DNA of 64,000 nt from Paenibacillus donghaensis (lineage in GTDB: Bacteria; Bacillota; Bacilli; Paenibacillales; Paenibacillaceae). The notes beneath the pieces were generated by a model. That model ran no database searches. It saw nothing but the letters and a program-made list of their open reading frames with translations, and was not told the DNA's origin. The stretch covers positions 2,976,001 through 3,040,000 of the forward strand of contig NZ_CP021780.1 of the NCBI RefSeq assembly GCF_002192415.1, written 5' to 3'. The translations under genes and the position numbers were made by a program. Positions 59,279-64,000 of the stretch are shown here, piece by piece. Every line of letters begins with the position of its first letter. The stretch's first letter is position 1.

Positions 59279-59749
59279 GGAGCAGGGGAAAAGCTGGAGA
59301 TCGTATCAAAGGCTTACCTATTGCTACCGTTAGTTGAATAAGCAATTAAGAAAATAAGCTATTTGACATATTATCCATGACCAATATGTTCAAATGGCTT
59401 ATTTTATTGATTCTTTTGAAATTAGCTCTTGATAAACTCGGAAAATAAAGTTGTAGACTGGCACGCCGGATCGAGTTCACGCTCCTGGTGTTTCCGCATG
59501 CAGCCGGCGGCGGTCGGATTGAGCAGTCTAACACTTATTTTTCATTTGCTGTCGGATTTTTCGTTTCCACCCCCCCTAAAATCAACGATTTTGGACAGAT
59601 GCATAAACAAGCATGCAAATAGTGATAATCCTCACATATTTTTATGGTAAATTACGGAACAATATCATTAGACAACACAATATATTTTGGTTTAGATGGA
59701 ATTTAAAGTCATGTATTATTTTATGTTTGACGAGAGGAGGAATGATTTT

Positions 59750-60556
59750 TTGGAATTGGATCTTAGAGGGATCAACGTTGATTCATTAATTCAAATGCTC
59801 AAGGCTTCTTTTACTCTAGAAAATTGGGACGGCATCCTCTTGATTGCTGATAAATTATATACCGAGATTGACTCACTTTACACCGCTAATCAGCGTGAGA
59901 GAGCAGACGGTCGAAAAGTAAGGTCTCTCAATCTGCAGCGACCTATTGTCTATTACTTTGGCTATAGCATGTGTTTGAAGGGGATCGCTCTGCAGAAGAT
60001 AGGACGGTATGAAGAGGCACGTGCCTGCATCGACAAATATTCGGAGCTCGGCTGGATCAATGAAATAGACGCTGAGGGAATGGCCGAGGTTGAATATTAT
60101 CGGGAGATTGCTGCAGCGAACCGATACGTTATTGACTTGAACAAGGGTAACACCGCAATACTTCCAGCTTACATACGTTTCTTGCAGGACAACGAGGAAG
60201 AGATACTGCCAGGATTGATTCATATCCTGGAATCAGCTATCAAATTCAAGTATAACGTCGATGAGGTTTTGTCTGATTTCCAAGAAAAGATTACATCCAT
60301 GAGAGAGTATTACGAAAAGGAACGAAACATTCGCTATTATGTCGATTATATATACCTAGAGGCGAAGTACTATTCCATAAATGGTAAGCAATATGATGCC
60401 ATAAACAAATTACTTACATCTTTAGCATCAAGCATTAAACTTAGAGATGACACAGGGTTCAGGAAATCTGCTGTTCTGTTTGAGTTGCTCCGTGATCAAT
60501 CAAATTCCATTCAGCTAAATGAGTACAAGCAGTTAATGAAGCAAATACTTGATTAG
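59750..60556 (+). CDS. TPR-repeat cytosolic receptor (Rap/PlcR-like C-terminal fold, no HTH)
   Basis: About 268 residues if started at TTG 59750, which has AGGAGG at 59735-59740 with nine bases spacing; an in-frame ATG at 59696 has no ribosome site and directly follows a stop. The protein is nearly all helical with tetratricopeptide-like pairs (GYSMCLKGIALQKIGRYEEAR; LEAKYYSINGKQYDAINKL). Similar segments form the peptide-binding half of HTH-TPR regulators in Paenibacillus, but here the DNA-binding part is absent, and length is below that of Rap phosphatases (about 380). It is followed 13 bp later by a small exported peptide gene, the layout of a receptor/signal-peptide pair. It could act on a partner protein or be a truncated regulator. 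Confidence 0.7.
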   Translation: MELDLRGINVDSLIQMLKASFTLENWDGILLIADKLYTEIDSLYTANQRERADGRKVRSLNLQRPIVYYFGYSMCLKGIALQKIGRYEEARACIDKYSELGWINEIDAEGMAEVEYYREIAAANRYVIDLNKGNTAILPAYIRFLQDNEEEILPGLIHILESAIKFKYNVDEVLSDFQEKITSMREYYEKERNIRYYVDYIYLEAKYYSINGKQYDAINKLLTSLASSIKLRDDTGFRKSAVLFELLRDQSNSIQLNEYKQLMKQILD

Positions 60557-60569
60557 AGGAGGATTCAAA

Positions 60570-60704
60570 ATGAAAAAGGTATTCATGCTCATGATGGTTG
60601 TGATTTCTCTCGTCGGTTTCAATGCCGCAATAGTAAATGCTCAAGAAACCTCTGTCGGTACAAAAGCAATAATTGTACCTCTAAGACATGGTGTGGATCA
60701 TTAA
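60570..60704 (+). CDS. Small exported signal-peptide precursor (Phr-like), 44 residues
   Basis: ATG 60570 with GAGGAGG at 60556-60562, starting 13 bp after the TPR gene. The product has a basic N-terminus (MKKVFMLMMVVISLVGFNAA), a hydrophobic core and a cleavage-like site near IVNAQ, leaving about 20 residues that end IIVPLRHGVDH. This is the layout of Phr-type precursors, exported by Sec and cut to a short signalling peptide that re-enters the cell. The mature peptide would lie in the C-terminal third. A clean terminator follows at 60722. Confidence 0.7.
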   Translation: MKKVFMLMMVVISLVGFNAAIVNAQETSVGTKAIIVPLRHGVDH

Positions 60705-60721
60705 AAATGTATACAGTGTGT

Positions 60722-60749
60722 GCCTTTGCAATCTGCAGAGGCTTTTTTT
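60722..60749 (+). terminator. Rho-independent terminator after the receptor/peptide pair
   Basis: GCCTTTGCA-ATC-TGCAGAGGC (nine pairs, one G-T) followed by seven T, 18 bp after the peptide stop. Confidence 0.9.
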
Positions 60750-60937
60750 GTTCATTGATACTTAATAACTTGAGGTGTCCGAAAGCAGAGTTAGGGCAAA
60801 CGCGGAGAGATGAAGTCGAGTATGTTTTTACGAACTACGTACCTGAAAGTAAGGAACAATTGACCTTTTTCTAAAGGTTCATTTCCCTATAGGGAGCGAA
60901 CGTACAGGAGCGTTATGTAACCATAAGAGGGGTGCAA

Positions 60938-61036
60938 ATGAATATTATCCTTTTTATTTTAGAAAATTCTACATTGAATACCACTTTTCGCGGAAATCGT
61001 TGGTGGTGGTTAACGACCACATTGTCCAAGTGTTGA
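60938..61036 (+). CDS. Possible leader peptide with three consecutive Trp codons, 32 residues
   Basis: ATG 60938 with AGAGGGG six bases upstream; the product ends RGNRWWWLTTTLSKC. TGG-TGG-TGG (61001-61009) sits in a small hairpin (GTGGT-TAACG-ACCAC). A rho-independent terminator follows 38 bp after the stop, and GTTGATC near the stop (61032-61038) duplicates the left arm of that terminator, so an alternative pairing is possible. This resembles a ribosome-mediated attenuator, but no plus-strand gene follows until the LysR gene. The rest of 60750-61270 holds only repeats. Confidence 0.35.
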   Translation: MNIILFILENSTLNTTFRGNRWWWLTTTLSKC

Positions 61037-61073
61037 TCAGGTGTGAACTCTTGGAAGCGAAGAATGACCTTCT

Positions 61074-61109
61074 AAAAAAGGTTGATCTTGTTGAAGATCA
61101 GCTTTTTTT
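61074..61109 (+). terminator. Rho-independent terminator downstream of the Trp-rich mini-ORF
   Basis: AAAGGTTGATCTTG and GAAGATCAGCTTT form a stem with one bulge and one mismatch, followed by seven T. Confidence 0.75.
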
Positions 61110-61125
61110 GTTATTTTTAAGAGGG

Positions 61126-61175
61126 AATGGGTACAAGTTCTTGTCCCGAGTCGAAGACAAGAACTTGTACCTATT
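61126..61175. repeat. Palindromic repeat, copy B (near-perfect)
   Basis: Perfect 16-bp arms GGTACAAGTTCTTGTC and GDNA complement (61130-61145 and 61156-61171) around a ten-base loop CCGAGTCGAA, extended by A-T pairs to about 20 bp. Same family as 57564 and 57840. Confidence 0.85.
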
Positions 61176-61270
61176 GCCGTAAAGGACAAGACATGGTGTC
61201 ATTACCGATTTGATATTCATCTATATAGGTGCGTGAAAGATAATAATGATGCCTAAAGCGACTTGTTTAA

Positions 61271-62284
61271 CTATCCTAACTGCAAAAATTGTCTTAGATG
61301 ACTATCTATAACGAGTGAATCCGGTTCGTTTGCTCCGATTCCAAAGCAGTGTCCCCACTTGGATTCTATGGGTCGAAAAACAGCATTCGGCATATGTTGA
61401 ACATCATACGCACTGTCCTCTGGAGTGAAGAACAAATCACTTGACCCCGGCATAACGAGTGCAGGAGAGGTGATTTTACTTAATGCCTGTTCGAAGTTGC
61501 AGCCATCCACGGGATTATCGCTAATGTCCCCATGTATTCCTGTACGCAACATGGCAATCAAGTCATTAGCATCAAAGGACAAAAATACCTGATCCCAGTA
61601 ATCTTCTACATAAGATTTCAAGGAATTGTATCCTTCAGATTGATACAAATTCTCCAAATAGTACGCCTGCGAAAAACCCCATGGTGCATAGGCTCTTCCC
61701 ATCGCTGCGAGACCGATAACCGGTGGACGCTCGTACCTTCCTTTTTTAAAATTCGTATCCGCCTGTAACGCTGCGATCATACCTTCGAATACCAGCTGCG
61801 CATGCGGTCTGGTTTTTGCCGTTCCGCCGAATGGTGCAATACGTTCGACCATTTCAGGATAACTCGTTCCCCATTGAAAAACTTGCATGGCTCCCAGAGA
61901 CCAACCCACAACTAGTTTGATTTTGGTGATACCGAATTTTTGAGTGATTAGTTGATGTTGAAAACGTACATTGTCATACATAGAGATGAGAGGAAAATTG
62001 GCCTTATCAAAAGGAGCGGGAGTATTGCTAGGAGAGGACGATAATCCGTTACCCAACATATTGGGCACAATGATAAAATATCGATTGGGATCTAGTGCCT
62101 TGTTCTCTCCAATTAACCATTCATTATCTGTGTGAAGACCAGCAAACCAAGTCGGATATACAATAACATTGTTCTTTGCGGCATTCAAGGTTCCGTAGGT
62201 CTTATAAGCAATAAATGCTTGAGGGAGTTGCTGACCCGATTGAAGCAATATATCTCCAAGGGGATATGTTTCATAATCGTTCAT
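61271..62284 (-). CDS. Alpha/beta hydrolase of the homoserine O-acetyltransferase (MetX-like) family
   Basis: 337 residues if started at the ATG at 62284, which has GAAGGAG ten bases upstream; an in-frame start at 62320 has no such site. Family features: GNGLSSSPSNTPAPFD near the oxyanion region, nucleophile elbow VGWSLGAMQ, Asp in PGSSDLFF, and His in SKWGHCFG. This superfamily includes MetX and unrelated esterases; the sequence lacks a clear homoserine signature, so activity is open. It is transcribed divergently from the LysR gene, which probably controls it. Confidence 0.85.
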   Translation of the reverse strand: MNDYETYPLGDILLQSGQQLPQAFIAYKTYGTLNAAKNNVIVYPTWFAGLHTDNEWLIGENKALDPNRYFIIVPNMLGNGLSSSPSNTPAPFDKANFPLISMYDNVRFQHQLITQKFGITKIKLVVGWSLGAMQVFQWGTSYPEMVERIAPFGGTAKTRPHAQLVFEGMIAALQADTNFKKGRYERPPVIGLAAMGRAYAPWGFSQAYYLENLYQSEGYNSLKSYVEDYWDQVFLSFDANDLIAMLRTGIHGDISDNPVDGCNFEQALSKITSPALVMPGSSDLFFTPEDSAYDVQHMPNAVFRPIESKWGHCFGIGANEPDSLVIDSHLRQFLQLG

Positions 62285-62367
62285 TGATGGATGCTCCTTC
62301 ACAATAAAATTAGTAATCACTTGTTTTCACTCTACAATACACATATCATCAAATCAACGAAACGTTT

Positions 62368-62384
62368 TTGAATATTACATTCAA
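62368..62384. promoter_or_regulatory. Inverted repeat, candidate LysR-type operator in the divergent promoter region
   Basis: TTGAAT-ATTAC-ATTCAA is a perfect dyad (T-N11-A type) 30 bp before the LysR gene and 84 bp upstream of the hydrolase start. The whole spacer 62285-62413 is AT-rich and would hold both promoters. Confidence 0.55.
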
Positions 62385-62413
62385 TTATTTTGAACGAAGA
62401 AGGTGCTAGATTA

Positions 62414-63319
62414 ATGGAAATACGCCAACTTAAAACGTTTTGTACTCTTGCTTCTACATGCAGCTTTAGTCGAACTGCTGAACTATTGAGCTATGTACCA
62501 TCTACCATAACCATGCAAATCAAATCCTTGGAAGAAGAGCTGGGCGTGAAATTGCTAGATCGATTAGGCAAGAATGTCGTGTTAACGGATGCCGGCCAAC
62601 AATTTTTGCCGTATGCCACTAAAATTTTAAACGATGTAGAAGAAGCGAAGTGCGTATCTAGTCAGCACGGAGAAACGACGGGAACCGTTATTATAGGGGC
62701 AGACGAAGTTCTTTGCGCATACCTTCTTCCCTCCTTGTTTAGACGTTTTCGTGAAGACTTTCCAGGCGTTCGTCTTTTGTTTCGTCCCTTGTCCGGCCAA
62801 GAGCTTAGACATAGTCTAAGAGAAGGGCTTGCAGATGTCATTTTTGTATTGGATGAATTCGTTGGAGCCAAAGACCTTCATTCAGAGTTTTTGAAAGATG
62901 AGCTATTTCGAATGGTGGTATCTCCGGATCATCTGCTGGCATCTCGTTCCTCATTGATTATTGATGACTTTCACAGACAGCATTTTTTGTTGACCGAAAA
63001 GAACTGTTCTTATCGCAGTCATTTTCACCAGTCCCTATTGAAAAAAGGCGCCGATGCTTTGACAGAACTGGAGTTTCATAGCGTAGAGGCAATTAAACAA
63101 TGTGCTGTGGCTGGTCTTGGGATCGCCCTGTTGCCTGATATGGCCTTGAAGGAAGAGTTGAGAGAGGGGAGGCTGGTTGCTTTACCATGGGATTTATCTG
63201 ATTTATCATTTTCGGCACAAATGCTCTGGCATCATGAGAAATGGATTTCTCCATCAATGGCGGCCTTCATTCATACAGCAAAGAGTGAGTTAAAAATAGA
63301 AGAAGTATCTGGCCCATAA
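62414..63319 (+). CDS. LysR-family transcriptional regulator
   Basis: 301 residues from ATG 62414 (AAGAAGG upstream; a TTG at 62390 is a less likely start). The winged HTH occupies about residues 1-60 (MEIRQLKTFCTLAS; SFSRTAELLSYVPSTITMQIKSLEEELG), followed by the linker helix and a periplasmic-binding-protein-like effector domain (VIIGADEVL, then IALLPDMALKEEL). Divergent from the hydrolase at 61271 with an inverted repeat between, the standard LysR layout. The effector is not predictable. Confidence 0.92.
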   Translation: MEIRQLKTFCTLASTCSFSRTAELLSYVPSTITMQIKSLEEELGVKLLDRLGKNVVLTDAGQQFLPYATKILNDVEEAKCVSSQHGETTGTVIIGADEVLCAYLLPSLFRRFREDFPGVRLLFRPLSGQELRHSLREGLADVIFVLDEFVGAKDLHSEFLKDELFRMVVSPDHLLASRSSLIIDDFHRQHFLLTEKNCSYRSHFHQSLLKKGADALTELEFHSVEAIKQCAVAGLGIALLPDMALKEELREGRLVALPWDLSDLSFSAQMLWHHEKWISPSMAAFIHTAKSELKIEEVSGP

Positions 63320-63342
63320 GAGGAACAATTCCAAAGCAGTCA

Positions 63343-63948
63343 TTGCGTCAACTGAAAGTGATACGAAAACCAATTGAACTCATTAGGGAAAATAAGAAAG
63401 CCTTCATTCTGATGAATGCAGTCTTTTACGGACTGTTCCTTCTCAGTATGCTTGTTACTTGTTTTTTCCCCGAGTTGCAGGTAAAGGCGATTGATAGTGC
63501 CAATCAACAACTTTCATCCCCTTGGCTGGAATCAACGGCGGTATCCGCTTATACTAGCGGCAATATATTATTGGCTAGTTTATTAACATTTCTTGTTAAT
63601 TTAATACTTGGTACAATCCTGACTATGACAGGACCATCACTTGTTATACCATTTATCGGTCTCTTTATGGGGTTATATCGTGCAATTTTTTGGGGTATGG
63701 CGTTTGCACCGCTTGAATATCAAGCTATGTTGATTCCGCATTATCTGACATTACTAATTGAAGGGCAGGCCTACGTTTTTGTCATGCTCGCAATTTATCT
63801 ACAAGGGAAATCATTTTTATTTCCTAAAAGCATCGGTATCAAATCTTGCTGGAGCGGGTATAAACACGGATTTATTCAGACCGCATGGCTCTATGTTCCG
63901 ATAGTGGTTCTTTTGTTGGTCGGGGTATTTACGAAGCCTGGGAATTGA
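63343..63948 (+). CDS. SpoIIM-like integral membrane protein
   Basis: About 201 residues. Start uncertain: TTG 63343 is the best in-frame start seen, but the AGAGGA site lies 18 bases upstream, further than usual. Five or more hydrophobic segments (AVFYGLFLLSMLVTCFF; NILLASLLTFLVNLILGTIL; TMTGPSLVIPFIGLFMGLY; LTLLIEGQAYVFVMLAIYL; TAWLYVPIVVLLLVGVF) and the pattern of stage II sporulation protein M/DUF95 membrane proteins. Encoded 23 bp after the LysR gene on the same strand. Function in sporulation cannot be claimed from sequence; many paralogues exist in Paenibacillus. Confidence 0.75.
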   Translation: MRQLKVIRKPIELIRENKKAFILMNAVFYGLFLLSMLVTCFFPELQVKAIDSANQQLSSPWLESTAVSAYTSGNILLASLLTFLVNLILGTILTMTGPSLVIPFIGLFMGLYRAIFWGMAFAPLEYQAMLIPHYLTLLIEGQAYVFVMLAIYLQGKSFLFPKSIGIKSCWSGYKHGFIQTAWLYVPIVVLLLVGVFTKPGN

Positions 63949-64000
63949 TTGTACTCGCACCACTTCTTGAATAGTTTCAGTTAAGAAGGGATGAATATAA

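Noticed and set aside
58953..59345. Minus-strand ORF overlapping the end of the protease gene
   Set aside because: No ribosome site, no recognised motif, overlaps a real gene on the other strand.
61000..61182. 60-codon ORF near the Trp-rich leader
   Set aside because: It crosses the terminator at 61074-61109 and the palindrome at 61126.

Overview
The window reads as a piece of a low-GC Gram-positive, spore-forming genome, most likely Paenibacillus. The evidence is Gram-positive-style AGGAGG ribosome binding sites, a YoaP-type acetyltransferase, a YtrA/YtrB-type GntR-ABC operon, a rifampicin phosphotransferase, a SpoIIM-like protein and a receptor/peptide pair of the Rap-Phr kind. No rRNA, tRNA, CRISPR array, transposase or integrase is visible.

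Bases 1 to about 50,620 hold a biosynthetic cluster of mixed nonribosomal peptide synthetase (NRPS) and polyketide synthase (PKS) genes, all on the + strand and almost without gaps. Its enzyme content matches, protein by protein, the colibactin (clb) pathway known from Enterobacteriaceae. In order it encodes: the end of a PKS with a dead acyltransferase (ClbO-like); C-A(Asn)-T-E (ClbN-like); a membrane-anchored serine peptidase (ClbP-like); a type II thioesterase (ClbQ-like); C-A-T-KS-AT-KR-DH-ER-T (ClbB-like); a KS-AT-T PKS carrying an extra dead KR (ClbC-like); a complete aminomalonyl-ACP set (ClbD, E, F and G-like, plus a free-standing Ser adenylation protein); a C-A-T protein whose A domain lacks the usual Asp (with the Ser protein, a ClbH split in two); KS-AT-T (ClbI-like); C-A(Gly)-T-Cy-A(Cys)-T (ClbJ-like); KS-dead AT-T-Cy-A(Cys)+Ox-T (ClbK-like); a VOC protein; a GNAT protein; and an amidase (ClbL-like). 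Inferred logic: an N-acyl-D-Asn prodrug cap is installed first and removed outside the membrane by the ClbP-like peptidase; the chain then gains a reduced polyketide unit, an unusual (possibly cyclopropane-forming) residue, and thiazole rings from Gly, Cys and Cys; aminomalonyl units enter through the trans-acting AT at modules whose own AT is dead; the amidase may join the halves.

The cluster departs from the textbook pathway in several places. The ClbI-like KS has Ser where the catalytic Cys should be. The amidase has Cys where the family has its nucleophilic Ser. ClbH is two genes. ClbC carries a vestigial KR. No ClbS-like, ClbM-like or ClbA-like gene lies in the window, while a VOC protein and an acetyltransferase sit inside the cluster. 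Two reading-frame breaks fall in runs of five G (16061-16065 and 22343-22347), which suggests base-calling loss of one G at each, though real mutations cannot be excluded.

From about 50,640 onward the DNA is more AT-rich and carries ordinary accessory genes: a strong terminator, rifampicin phosphotransferase (rph), a fragment of an ABC-2 permease, a GntR-ABC operon, an astacin-like metalloprotease fused to a mannose-binding-type lectin, a TPR receptor followed by a 44-residue exported peptide, a Trp-rich leader-like mini-ORF with a terminator, copies of a palindromic repeat, a divergent pair of a MetX-like hydrolase and a LysR regulator, and a SpoIIM-like membrane protein.
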